Shown: piece after piece, positions 43,584 to 54,902 of the stretch | How positions within the stretch are numbered: position 1 is the first letter of the stretch | Layout: each line of letters starts with the position of its first letter | DNA from: Amphirosellinia nigrospora | Taxonomy: Eukaryota > Ascomycota > Sordariomycetes > Xylariales > Xylariaceae | Assembly (NCBI GenBank): GCA_004123355.1 | Contig: SCHM01000007.1 | Span: 806,001 to 870,000 of the forward strand | Reading direction: 5' to 3' | Length of the DNA: 64,000 bases | Notes under the pieces: model-generated | The model's database searches: none | Seen by the model: the letters and a program-made list of their open reading frames with translations, nothing else | Told to the model about the DNA's origin: nothing | Translations under genes and position numbers: made by a program

Positions 43584-43975
43584 GGAAAGCTTGCTTTCCC
43601 TCTTAAATTCGATTAGACGGTAGGGGGGGGGCCCCACGGCATCACCGTGAAAAGTCTACGCTAATTTAGCGCCGACAATTTAATTGGCCCATACGGACTC
43701 TGATTGGCCAGAGCCAAATCGAGGTATCAACCACACTTGAGCCACAATCACAATATCGAGGTGTGGCATAATCTAATAAGAGATGAAATATAACTACCGA
43801 GGCTGCCGCAGGCAAAGGGGGGTCCCAGGGGGTCTCCCCTGGTAAGGTATATACTTGACTTTCATCACTTAAATCGAAGTGCTTTACACTTTGATTTACA
43901 CCGTATTTAAAATGGAGCAGCTTCGCCGGCAAAGCTTTCCATTTTAGTGACAGGATGGCGCTACAGAGTATTTTT
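43584..43975 (+). repeat. Family A stem-loop repeat, copy A3
   Basis: It starts GGAAAGCTTGCTTTCCC and ends GCGCTACAGAGTATTTTT. Stem-loops lie at 43871-43897 and 43907-43946, the latter with perfect 9-bp arms TAAAATGGA and TCCATTTTA. The interior differs from A4 and A6 and includes a G9C4 run near 43624-43636. Confidence 0.85.
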
Positions 43976-44504
43976 GGAAAGCTTTGCTTCCCTCGAACAG
44001 GTGTTTACGACGTAAATTAAGTGTGAGAGGGAAAACGAAGCTTGAGAAGTTAAGCCGTAACCCCTAAAACTCTAAATGGATTTTGCAGGCCTCTGATTGG
44101 CCGAACTCTAAATCGAGGCATCAACCACAACGTATTCGCACTCAAATAAACTGTGTGGCTTACGTACCGCAATAGCGAGTATGGTCGCTAACGACCACTA
44201 TATCTCGAATGCGAATAAAGTATCGTAACGCCGCCAACACTGTCAAAAATACGCGTTGCAGAAGGGCCGGCTGGGCGAGGGCCGGACCGTGAGGGACGGC
44301 GGCCGAGTTCCCAAAGGTCCAACCCTCCCGGGCGGAGCCCCTCTAGATGTATGAATTTACGTAGGGGGTAGATGTCTGGGGAGTAGGAGGTCACTTAAAT
44401 CGAAGTGCCAAAGGCACTTCGATTTACAACGTATTTAAAATAGAGAGCTTCGCCGCAAAGCTTTCTATTTTAGTGACGACTTGCTCGGCGCTACCGGGTA
44501 TTTT
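43976..44504 (+). repeat. Family A stem-loop repeat, copy A4 (tandem with A3)
   Basis: It begins GGAAAGCTTTGCTTCCC immediately after the tail of A3 and ends GCGCTACCGGGTATTTT. The first stem-loop (44397-44425) has a perfect 13-bp stem. The second (44435-44471) has arms TAAAATAGA and TCTATTTTA, a paired change relative to A3. It shares a GC-rich block (AGGGCCGGCTGGG to CGGAGCCCCTCT) with A6. Confidence 0.85.
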
Positions 44505-44584
44505 AGAAACAAGATAAATCAAAAGATAGTCACGCTGCATTATAATCTCCATGCCTAAGTACAATAGTAGTACAGTGGATATGG

Positions 44585-44750
44585 GTCGCTCAATCAAGGT
44601 TTGACCAATCAGAAGCTTGCAGAGTTTCCTCCGACCAATTAGACGGCTGCAGAATCGATTTGAAGTGGGTCATGGCTTAACTTCTCAAGCTCCGCCTCTC
44701 TCACACTTAATTGTCGTTGCCAATATGTGTTCGGGAAAGCAAAGTTTTCC
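44585..44750 (-). repeat. Family A fragment A5 (5' part, inverted)
   Basis: On the minus strand it starts GGAAAACTTTGCTTTCCC and contains CGACAATTAAGTGTGAGAG and GAGAAGTTAAGCC. It stops before the 3' stem-loops. It faces A4 tail to tail. Confidence 0.75.
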
Positions 44751-45336
44751 AACAATAGAGGCAACAACAGATTTCAAACTGGCTCCTTCTAAGTTCTCCT
44801 CCAATTTCTATTCCCACCTTCCGCACTTGGCCTACTCACTTTCACCACGGCAGCAAACGTGACTCATTCACTTAGGGCTAGGTCCCAATGCATCCTTTCA
44901 TCCTGGATAACCACCGAACAGACGTCGAACCCCGACTTTATCTACCTAGATGCCTTAGGTAGGCAGCATCACATCATTCCTACTTTTAATCTGTGCCCTG
45001 TCATTTCACCTGCAAAGTTCGTTTCCCCCCGTATCTCAAACATTATTCCAAGCTAGCAACTTCATTACTATAGCCTAATATCTGTCTCGCTATACTATTC
45101 CAATCTACTCTAGATTGAGCTAATGCTTGCGCGCCACCCTTCTGTCATCTCAGTTATCTCGGTCAACCCACTACAGCAGTCAATATGTGGTATTGTCTAG
45201 TTCTCTCCAGACCTTCTGCTTTTCCTACGCCTCCTCTCACGGGCAATACTCGCCAGAAACCTGAACGAGACCAGTCGCTAGATAACAATGAGGATGATGC
45301 CTCTCCCCCACTCCCAAGAAACGGGCGCACTTTTCC
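44751..45336. other. Upstream region of the YAG7-like gene
   Basis: Mostly non-coding and pyrimidine-rich on the plus strand. A short ORF starting at 45185 (MWYCLVLSRPSAFPTPP) may be an upstream exon, but I could not splice it convincingly. Confidence 0.4.
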
Positions 45337-46841
45337 ATGAGGCAAGTATTCGACAAATACAAGCGAAGTGACAGCAACGACGATAAAACTTCGATCGATG
45401 AGAAGGCCGCTATCGAGAAGACCCTGACAGAGAAGTTTGAAAAAGAGAAGGCAGATGCTATCAGCGAGTTCACTGAGAAAGCCGCCGCCGACCTTAAGAA
45501 GTCACTTCATGACAGCTTGTTGGCCCTTACTCAATTCCTTCGCCTTGCTGCTGCCCGAAGGTCCGAGGAAGGCGCTGATGCTGGCCTTGACGAGAACATG
45601 GCATTGGAGGGTGTTCTCCTCAATGTATATTCTGGCGACGAGGATGCTGTCTCCACTATGCTCAAGCTCATCAACGGCTCCTCTGAAACGACACACAGTG
45701 TAGCTGGTGACGAGTTACAAACAACTTGTGAGTCCCCAGTCATGGCGAAGCATCGTTATGCACACTAACAACTGTATAGATGGTCAAGTGAAGGCCGCCG
45801 CTACGGCTTACGTCGCCCCTTTTGCTACCACCGAGGCCTCGCTAGATGCTACTGAAGCCGCCCCTGAGCCTACTGCCGCTGTCGAGACCGACCCAACCGT
45901 TGCCCACGCTGGCCTGACCGAGATTGATAGCAAAGGAGTTACTGAACCTCTGACAAACGGACATACTGATTCTGCGTCCCAAATTGGGATCCCTGCAAAC
46001 GCCGATGTCGCTGACAGCGCTGCTAACGCTGCTGCTGAGCTGATTGGATCGAGCAAGTCCTTATCCAAATCCCGAGCTGCCTATGATACAAGATCTAAAA
46101 TGTACGTTGCTAGGACGTGCCCCCATCACATAATCCACGAATCTTCGTCTTGCCACGCTCTTGAATCGCGTGCATTACCTACGTAAGTAGGGTATGTATC
46201 TTAGACAAATGCTCCATAGCCCGTTATCCAACGCTTCGCGTGACTTTGCATTCCAAAGGAGTGAAAGATATCGCAAAGGCCGGGGAAGTGCTAGCGGCTG
46301 AGACAGACGAGAAAATCAACGCCAACATTTCTAAGCTGAGCAAGATCGCAGGCGAAGCGCGCCAGCTTTTCAAGCCTCTCCTCAATCATGAAGTGGATCT
46401 TGGCACAACCGAGAAAGGAACCTGTACGGTACAGATCGGGGAAATGCTGTCCGCATATGAAGATCTCCAAGCCGAACATCGCAGCGAACTCACTCAGCTA
46501 TGGAGTTCATGGGAACAAAATCAGGCAGAGATCAAGGAGCTCGAGGACAAGATACGTGATCTTGGGCGTGAGCCTTCTGAAGTAACAGGTGGGATATCCT
46601 CGAATTCCGAATGGTCTGAAAAAGACGATCTCGATATCGATCTTCTATCTAAACAGGCAGTAGAAGATATGATCGCGTGCGAAGAGGTAAGTCCATCACT
46701 GAGCCTTGGCCCGACTCCGTCTGGCTCTCTTAAATCGTAACATAGAGCAATATGCTGATTGAGTGTCAGGAGTTTCAAGAGGAACTTATGGATGAAGTGA
46801 CCAATCTTTTTGAAGCGATGCTCGACCTCAGCCTTGGCTGA
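45337..46841 (+). CDS. YAG7-like protein joined to a coiled-coil segment
   Basis: The exon from 45337 has a charged helix and FLRLAAARRSEEGAD, then ALEGVLLNVYSGDEDAVS and MLKLINGSSE. These are characteristic of the dimerisation domain of fungal YAG7-like proteins. A GTGAGT...TAG intron (45730-45779) joins in frame to YGQVKAAATAYV. An Ala/Thr/Glu-rich tail follows, as in YAG7 (VADAGLTE-like AHAGLTEIDS). The long N-terminal Lys-rich part of YAG7 is missing. After a second possible intron (about 46104-46219; phase uncertain) a coiled-coil segment follows (LSAYEDLQAEHRSEL, ELEDKIRDLG). A GTAAGT...CAG intron (46687-46769) leads to FQEELMDEVTNLFEAML and a stop at 46841. The second half may be a separate gene. 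Confidence 0.6.
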
Positions 46842-49436
46842 GAGGAACAACTTTGATGAAGAGACTTGAAAATGGATCACGAATCGACGGATGTACTGTT
46901 TCCTTAGCTTCCCATACAAATAGCCCACTGTAGCTACTTCGAAGTACAAAATTTAATTTGACCGGCAAACTGGCTGCTGATATTATTTTCTAGCACGAAT
47001 TGCTCGCTGTGATCAATACACACACATCACTGAATCTGACACTACCGTAGTTCCGCTGCGGCTAGCATTTAGGTAGCTACCTACTTGGCTATGTATACCC
47101 CAACCTGCCCTAAGCGCATAGTAGGTGCCATGGATAACGGTGTCAACATCACCCAATTAACGATCAACAACCAACGACCAACCTCCTCTTAAAATGTCCA
47201 AAAACTCATAGTCCCAATCGCGATCTCCAATATCACGCGTCTCTAGCTACCCTTTCCCAACCATCTCCCTTCCTCAAATCGACCAATATCGACGTGATCA
47301 AGACCAAGAAGCAGAATGACTGGCTCTTTCAATTCACCTGGCCTATCCACATAGGCAAAGCACACACCAGGATGTGCAGCTGGCGACTAACGCCCAAGCG
47401 AAAATGGTCATCAAAATATACGTCTTCTTACGCAATTTCATACCACGTGGCCTGACAGGCCAGTTCAGTCACATTAACGGCATAGATATTACGCACCACC
47501 CGCCACGAGCACCATCCATCGCGACATAAAGCATCAAGAGACGAAGCGATGTCATTCAAGGAAGCGAAGCGCTTCATGGATTTTGGCATTAACTGGCAAG
47601 ATGCACTCGCCAAGTACAAATACAATGACTAGAGCCAGAGCCAGAGCTAGAGCCAAGCTGGCGGGAAAAGCACCGTCCGACAAGTACCATAACTATACTC
47701 ATCTGCTGGTATGCTGAGATCCCTGATCCTGGAATACCTTATCTCGAGGTCAAAACGAAGGAGCAGATTGGGTGGCTCGGGATCGACTGAATGAAGAAGG
47801 TTCGTATGTCGCTGGACGTCCCGGGCAGGTTCTAGATGGGAATCAATGGTAGCAACATCCATCTCGTCTTCGGCGGCCGTGAGAAGTCCCTTCATGCTGT
47901 AATTGACTTTCTCGCGCGATACGACGCGTTCTTCGAATGAACATCCGACCCACCTGCCGGACAGGGTAGTAGACAGCATCGATGAGCTTCCAAATGACAG
48001 GGAGGCGGCCTACGGATTACGACTGTCTTTAAGGCTCGACGCCACAGACGTGACTAGACTGGAGCTAGAGAACTGAGTGCGTGAGCGGGCGGACAGTTGG
48101 GTAGAATCGTTAGCATCTTTAGCTGATTCTTTAGTCCTTGTTCTTCTGAAGCCTCCGCACTATGAACAGCCTGTCCGAGCCATCGCAAGTGGTTGACTGC
48201 AATACTTATATGCTATTATCTACGCACTCAATAGGGACTCGCATACGGATTGGTTTGAACGCATATATTGGGGGAGCATGAGCAGCCATTCGATGCCTCG
48301 TCGCTGCGCTTTCGTCGTACCGGGCCAGGACAAGCTGTACAGTTGTAGCCGGCCAGCGACTAGACCTCGAATAGCCACCCAAACTAAAAAGCAAAATAAA
48401 TACAACCCAACGCAGTCCCCCCTTCCTTCCTTCCAGCCCATGGCTACCACCGAAACTAAAAAACTTAGGGCGGCGGGCGGGAAAATAAAAACCTCCGACC
48501 ACGACTAAAAACCACCCCTTCGTGGGAGGTGGAAAAGTGAGGTGACGAGGAAAACTCCAGACCTATTGGGTCGTAGAACAAATTAGACATGAGAGACGGT
48601 AGTGTGGCGTGATAATGTGGCTGTGTGGCTGAGGGCCCACGTACCCCACCCAAGTAGATAGTTCTCCATCCAATACACATTTATTTTTCGCGCCCACTCA
48701 AGCCCAAGATCCATCACACCTAGGCTCAGTAGGGAAGATCAGGAGATGGTACAACGAACGAAATTCCTTCTAACTATTCGAAAGTGAAAAGTTTCGGCGG
48801 CGCTGAAAAATCATTGCTTCAAGAATTTAATTCGCCAGCAAACCCCCTTTTTACAATACATACTCCTGTATATACGATACATTTTCTGTCTCTGTCTCTG
48901 TCTCCGCCTCCGCTATAGCCGATAAAGTATGTATAGCTAACATGCCCAGCATATCTGGAGTGCCGTTCATATCTAGAGCGCCCACCAAGTCTACCCTGGC
49001 CAGCAATCCCTTTATCATGCCGCCATCTAACATGGACACCCATCAACTTCTTTACTTCAGGAAACATGTGGATCGCCTTTCCAAGGCCAAGGCGGATCGA
49101 TTGATTATACACTAGATAGTCGCTACCCATAAGAGAAGAATCGCATTGTTTTCCCAGAGAGATTACTTGCACAACAACCTGAGCATGGATGCGTATCAGG
49201 TGTTTGACTTTCGTGGTAAGCTTTGGATCTACCACTCCAAGAGAGAGCCGTGGCCACCCACGCGCAAAAGAATCGTAAGTGTGCTCCTACGACCTGGCGG
49301 GCATTAGCCATCTCACAGTAATACAGCGGCAGAATTATCTGGCAAAGATCATAATCCCCGACCAGACCAAGTCGCGACCCTGATTTCTTTCAAATCAAAT
49401 TACAAAATCGTCTCCCCAGAGCCACAGCGAGACCTG
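46842..49436. other. Long stretch without a recognised gene
   Basis: Several ORFs of 60-110 codons occur (for example minus 47979-47647, plus 48278-48508) but none has a known motif and several overlap on opposite strands. A CTGTCTCTGTCTCTG run lies near 48889-48903. Confidence 0.5.
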
Positions 49437-49736
49437 ATGCGAGCATTATCACCAGTCACCAACCAGGATCCCTGGTCCAAGACCTCTGACGATGCGATCA
49501 ATGCCCTTGGTCCAAGCGAACTAGATCATATTGATAGGCTAGTCCTCGACGATCTGGGACATGGCGATAGTCACAATGATAATCATCTACCACACCCTTT
49601 AGCCCTCGAGCTAGTGTCTACCAAGTTCCTCGAGGACAGTGATCACTCAAGCCATAGCACTACAGTCCGACGAGGGTTTTCTGCCCCCTCGCCTTTCATT
49701 TCCCGCCCATTTTACGTCGTCCCCAAGCATAGGTAG
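49437..49736 (+). CDS. ORF of unknown function
   Basis: The ORF extends open upstream to about 49411 (SPEPQRDLMRALSPV). It reads LDHIDRLVLDDLGHGDSHND and ends FYVVPKHR. It is His/Asp-rich without a recognised family. It is weak evidence for a gene. Confidence 0.25.
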   Translation: MRALSPVTNQDPWSKTSDDAINALGPSELDHIDRLVLDDLGHGDSHNDNHLPHPLALELVSTKFLEDSDHSSHSTTVRRGFSAPSPFISRPFYVVPKHR

Positions 49737-50925
49737 TATAACTTAACTTAATCTCGTCACCCCCACGCTCACAGATGTCTTTCCTACGCCTCGCACACCT
49801 TGTGCGCCTCCAATGCCTCTTGTGCACCGTACGTCTTATGCCCCTCGAATGTCTCGCGCACCCCACCGAGCGCTTTATCCATCTTATACATAGGCTTCCT
49901 TTACACCAGCGCTGAGCACACCCGAGATGCCTTACCTATCTCCGCGTGGGTAACGGAGTCATAATGTACTCTCAGGTGGCCTAGGCGGCAAAGCAGGAGA
50001 AACAGGCGAAGCGATCCCGCGACTCTCGCTTGGTTGTTGAGATGCGCAGTCGCAAGTTATTGCCTAGCTTGATGTGATCTGCTTAGCTGCGATCGAGATT
50101 GGCAGCGGGTGTCGTGCGATAGGATATGCTGGGGGGGCATACCGATGGCAAGTTGAACTTACTGTGTTTGGAAAAAACGAATCTAATACTGCGATTATAT
50201 ACTGCCTAGGGTAGGCAGGTAAGGAATTTTGAATTACTTCTCCGCCAGTGCATAATTGCATTCGCAGATCGTTCTATCTTTTGGGCAGTGGCTTTATTGG
50301 TCCGTCGTTTCCTCTGCTTAGCTAATATTCGATGCTCTAAAGCATGTCATCTTTGCAAGTGCCTGCGCTCATAGGTCTCATGTACCGGATGGCATAGGCT
50401 GCGCCGTATTAAGCAGACAGGGTCGTCGCATTCTGACTCAATTCCATCATTTGATCCCATGTTTGAAGTCTGAATTTGTGTCAATTTCTACATATAATCT
50501 ACTATCTAATGAAGTGCGGTGAACCTCATCCTCCGTTTGCACTTCCACCGCGCAAATTTGCATACCATTAAATATGGATTTCGTCATCTTTATAAAAAGC
50601 CCAGATAAGAAGAGACGTCGATCGATGATGTCGAAGACATCCCAGCTCAATCCCCTTACCAGTGACTCTCCCAGATCAGAATTCCATGATATCGGTAACT
50701 TCCTAAGAGGAATATCCAGAGAGGTGTTCATAGCCTTGATCCTGTTGTTTTATATAGGCAATGTGAGCGCTGGTGACCTTTCTTCTACCTATTCCACACG
50801 ACTAATAATTACGCCGTGTAAAAATCATAGCAGCTGCCATGATCTCGTACTTTGACACACTTACTTCGTAGAAGCCTACAAAGTGCAAGCACGGTTAATA
50901 GTTTCCTATAGCTTCTTTTTTGATT
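49737..50925. other. Non-coding stretch
   Basis: Nothing recognised. A short ORF at 50574-50855 has one hydrophobic segment (VFIALILLFYIGNVSAG) but no other support. Confidence 0.4.
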
Positions 50926-51453
50926 GAAAAACTTTGCTTCCCTCGAACAGGTATTTACGACGTAAATTAAGCGTGAGCGAGAAAGCGACCTAAGCTTGAG
51001 AAGTTAAGCCGTGACCCCTAAAACTCTAAATGGATTCTGCAAGCCTTTGATTGGTCAAACTCTAAATCGAGGGATTAACTACAACGTATTCGCACTCAAA
51101 TAGACGGTGTGGCCTACGTACTGCAATAGCGAATATGGTCGCTAACAACCACTATATTCAATACGAATACGAGACCAGCACTGCTAGCACCACCAACCAC
51201 CAACACGGTCAAGATACGCGTTGCAAAAGGGCCGGCTGGGGTGAGGGCCAGACCGTGAGGGACGGCGGCCGTGTTCCCAGAGGTCCAACGCTCCCGGGCG
51301 GAGCCCCTCTGGATGTGCGAATTTACGTAGAGGTCTGGGGAGTAGGAGGTCTAGGAGCAAGGAGTATTCCCGTCACTTAAATCGAAGTGCTTTTGGCACT
51401 TCGATTCACAACGTATTTAAAATAGAGCTTCGCCGGCAAAGGTTTTTATTTTA
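50926..51453 (+). repeat. Family A stem-loop repeat, copy A6
   Basis: It starts GAAAAACTTTGCTTCCC and follows A4 almost throughout, including the GC-rich block. The first stem-loop is at 51379-51407. The second is weaker (TAAAATAGA against TTTATTTTA), and the usual GCGCTAC tail is lost. Confidence 0.8.
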
Positions 51454-52650
51454 TTTCTCATCAAGATCCTTTCTCTGTCGTCGATATTGGACTGGAAGAG
51501 CTTCAGTATGGTGTCGGCCGATGACTTAACCAGTTCTCCCTGAATCTGAGGACCAAGGGCTTCGACGGCGAGTTAGTTCTTGACAGTAGATATATCCACA
51601 AGATTTAGCAGCCCGGATAATTCTCTAGGTGAAGGCTCTAAGGAACTTTTCCTTCCTGGACGTCGTACATGGTGAATCTACTGAAGATTGTGGAGGGCGT
51701 CACTGTCTTTCTTTTTGAGGCCCACCAATGTTTTATCTATGTGCAAACTAGGTTCTGATGGCTGACGCATTCGTTTTAAACAAGCAATAGTATCCTTCTG
51801 CAACTAGATCGCTGCGATGCCAGTCTGGGGCTTGGAACCTAGGTACCTACTTGGAACCTTGGAAGGTTAATTTTTAGGTGACAGGTTAAGGGACGGGCCG
51901 CTGCCTGGTGGGAGCGGATCCGCTTAGGGCTTATACGGAGGCTAAGACCGTCGCTGACTAGGTACTTAAGGTAAGTACCTACCTAAGGTGCTTCCTACTT
52001 GCCTACCTAGGAGGTACTTATAGGTCTGTAGGTACCTAAGGATGATAATTTTTGGCGCTGCGCTAGTGACTCGTACTGGCACCGGATTTTCAGGTCAGTA
52101 CACGATAGCTACAGTGCGGGATTCTCCATCACTTCTACAACACACACAAGCCCAATACTCAGGTACACACACACCATTTGCCACAATCTGGTAGCTAGCG
52201 ACACGATCGCATCATTTGCTTTTCCCTTTGCTTTTCCTTGGTTGAGATATTCCCTGTCATTTCCCTGGTCTTGTGGAGCGTGGCTCTTTTTTCGAATCAC
52301 TATCTGGAGCAAGCAGTCACTTGCGGCTTTGCCTCTGTCCCTGAGAAGCTGAATTCCCTCTATCTCGGTCAGAGAGGGTTGTTCGCCACCTGATCAAAAG
52401 GCCACATTTGATCGAAGTAACTATTCCGACCGCGGAGGCGGTTCTAGCGTCGCGGCGTCGGGAGTCCTCGATTAGCGAAGTCGAGATCTTCCTCTACAAG
52501 ACCACTTAACAGAGACGACAAGGATTAAACAAGCACCCGGTCACAGGGAGCAGTGTCTCACTACAGCTTTACCTCAGCAATCGGCACGAAGACACCCGGT
52601 TACCGGTAGATTCACGCTAATTAGCATCAATCCCCTAGTCATCCATTCTC
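51454..52650. other. Non-coding stretch before a gag-like fossil
   Basis: No gene recognised. CTACCTAGGTA-type runs lie near 51958-52040. The last few hundred bases may be LTR or leader of the following element, but no second copy was found to prove it. Confidence 0.4.
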
Positions 52651-53720
52651 ATGTCTGCAGACGACAAGCCCACGGAATTCTTTGGTCGTCAATTACGCAG
52701 ATTTCATAACATCAATCATCCCAACACATCTCAGATCAGTCCCGGGATCTCCAGTTTGCAATCGCTGTCACGTCTCCCCCCGCACCTACTATCGAAGGAG
52801 TGGGCAGGATCAAACTCTAAATTCCGGCATTTCTTAGATCTTGGAGAAAGAGGTACGTGAGTAGTCAGTCACAACCTGAGCCTGAGCATCATTCACCTCA
52901 TCCGGGAAGGGCTAAACCTGGAAAGCCGGAAACACCGACCAGACTCAACGTTCAACTCGACTTTTCCCCTCCATCAGTAGGTCAGGACGAATCTTCCCAA
53001 CTCAATGCTGGATTCTTCGACACCCCAGTAGACGACACACAGCTCACGATTAGAAGGCTGCAAGAATTTTCATTTGCCTCCCCACATTCCCCAAGTACTT
53101 CAACTTCCCCAAACACCCAGAAATTCCCGTTCTAGAACTCGAAGACGCTCGCAGGTCAGAATGGGAGAACCACTCACTGCTGAGGAAGTTCGGCGCCTCT
53201 TGGAGGATGCCATGCAGCAACAAGGCAACAGAAACACCCGTGACATGGCAGCTCTGTTGGCGGCTCAGACCACTCAGACTAATCGGAACATGGCACAATT
53301 ATTCGACATAGCAGGTGGATCACCCACAACCCTCAGATCTTCGGATGTGGGATACTTCGATCCGGGTGCCAAAGATCCAACACCGCTGGCCTTGTTTCTG
53401 ACGGAAAGGTCACTAAGTATACGGATGTGTACGCCTTTACAAATCGACTCAAGCACCTGAGCACGAAATATCTGAAGAGGAAGTACGGAAGGTTTGGACT
53501 CAATGCCTTCTGGGGATAGCCCTCATCTGGCACTCTCAAGTTCTGTCCAACAATGACCGTGAGCTTCTCGAGACTGCTATTACTATTCAAGCTATCTGCA
53601 ACAAATTGGTCGACCGATTCAAACCAGCGTCATCCACGGCTATGTTTGCCATCATGGCAAGATCGGCAAAGGCTAAAGGCGGGGAATACCCAGAAGCCTT
53701 CAATTATACAGAAATGGTAA
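52651..53720 (+). mobile_element. Gag-like fragment of an LTR retrotransposon (fossil)
   Basis: The strand encodes a Ser/Pro-rich start, then LTAEEVRRLLEDAMQQQ, DMAALLAAQTTQTNRNMAQL and SSDVGYFDPG, a combination seen in gag proteins of fungal LTR retrotransposons. Protease, reverse transcriptase and integrase are not seen. It is broken, with several breaks, and looks old. Assignment to Gypsy or Copia is not possible here. Confidence 0.5.
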
Positions 53721-53779
53721 GTACAATCGCACGGTCTACTTTATGAGCACTCGGTCTGTGTTAAATACCAACTTGGTCC

Positions 53780-54890
53780 AGCCTGAGTGGACAGCATATG
53801 CAGGCCTCAGCAAACGCCCGGGAGGATTGCCGCCGTTCGATGTGGAGGCAAGCTAAATGCGGGGGTGTGCTCGGTAAGTACTCGCTAACTATCTATAGGA
53901 TAGTATCGTATACATTCCGGTTGGCGAATGTTTTTGCCGCGTGAAGCTCGATGAGGATGAAGATACTTGCGAAGATATTCTATGTGGACTACGGTATGTT
54001 ATACGATCACTACTCACTGTACACTACATGAATACTCACGAACGGTTTGAAAGAAAAACTTTAGAGCTGCAGGATAGAACAACTTTGTTCGCCATGTGCC
54101 AAGTCATAAGACTGCTAAAGGTGACCGTCTCATAGTGCCTGGGGTTATGGGAGGCCCCGATGCGGCGGCCCGGCTTGGCGCATGCAGTAAGCAGTAATCT
54201 AGGTGGTACGCTCGCTTTATACTCGATGAGTACTTACCACGTCTTAGAATATTGGCGTACGCTTGATGCTCATATGAAGGACCCCGAGAACCATGATGCT
54301 CCAAAGATCCCTCGTCGCACGGTAAAGCCTGCTAAGCCTGACTTGCAAGAACTACCTTGGGGTTATCCCCAGGATATAAAAGTGGCAAGAAATTGTATGA
54401 TTTACGATCTCTACTAGCCGAATACTCACTAACATCCTTAGCCAAACCTTGCTAAGATGCGTACAATCGCGAGGACACCCGAAGTTTGCAAGCATTGCAA
54501 AGGTAATGGCTTAGACGGCAAGAAACCTGGGGTTTACTCTCCGAGTACTTGCTAACTATCGTACTAGTTTGTACTCGAACTCGAAATAAGGAATGCTTGA
54601 TGTGGGTGAAGTTCAAACCGAGTACTCGTGAACAATGGGGCGAGAAATATTGGGACACCCTGAGGCTTGGGCAAACTTGGAGGTTACTAGCAGTGCCCCA
54701 AAACGCCGAACCACAAACGCGCCGGCCGGTAAGAAAGAAGCGGAGAAATGGGCGTGTCCTCATCGACTACTCACACTTGTGCACCTAAAGAACGAACTGC
54801 CCAACATCCGAAGCCCAACGAAACTGTCACTATCAGTTATGATACCGATGCTAGCCAGAAGACGCATGTCTCCTTAGGGACTACGGACGG
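53780..54890 (+). other. Exon-like Cys-rich pieces separated by short intron-like motifs
   Basis: Short protein-like pieces occur on the plus strand: DSIVYIPVGECFCRVKLDE, VCKHCKGNGLDGKKPG and CTRTRNKECLMWVKFK, then a Lys-rich stretch. They are separated by motifs of the form GARTACTYRCTAAC...TAG at 53874-53898, 54420-54441 and 54543-54567, with a weaker one at 54228-54247. The CxxC pairs suggest a zinc-ribbon-like protein, but I do not recognise a family and cannot build a continuous gene. Confidence 0.35.
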
Positions 54891-54902
54891 AAGCTTGACT
54901 CT

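Noticed and set aside
50574-50855. Small secreted protein
   Set aside because: The hydrophobic segment is internal and not N-terminal, no cysteine pattern is present, and the ORF lacks other support.
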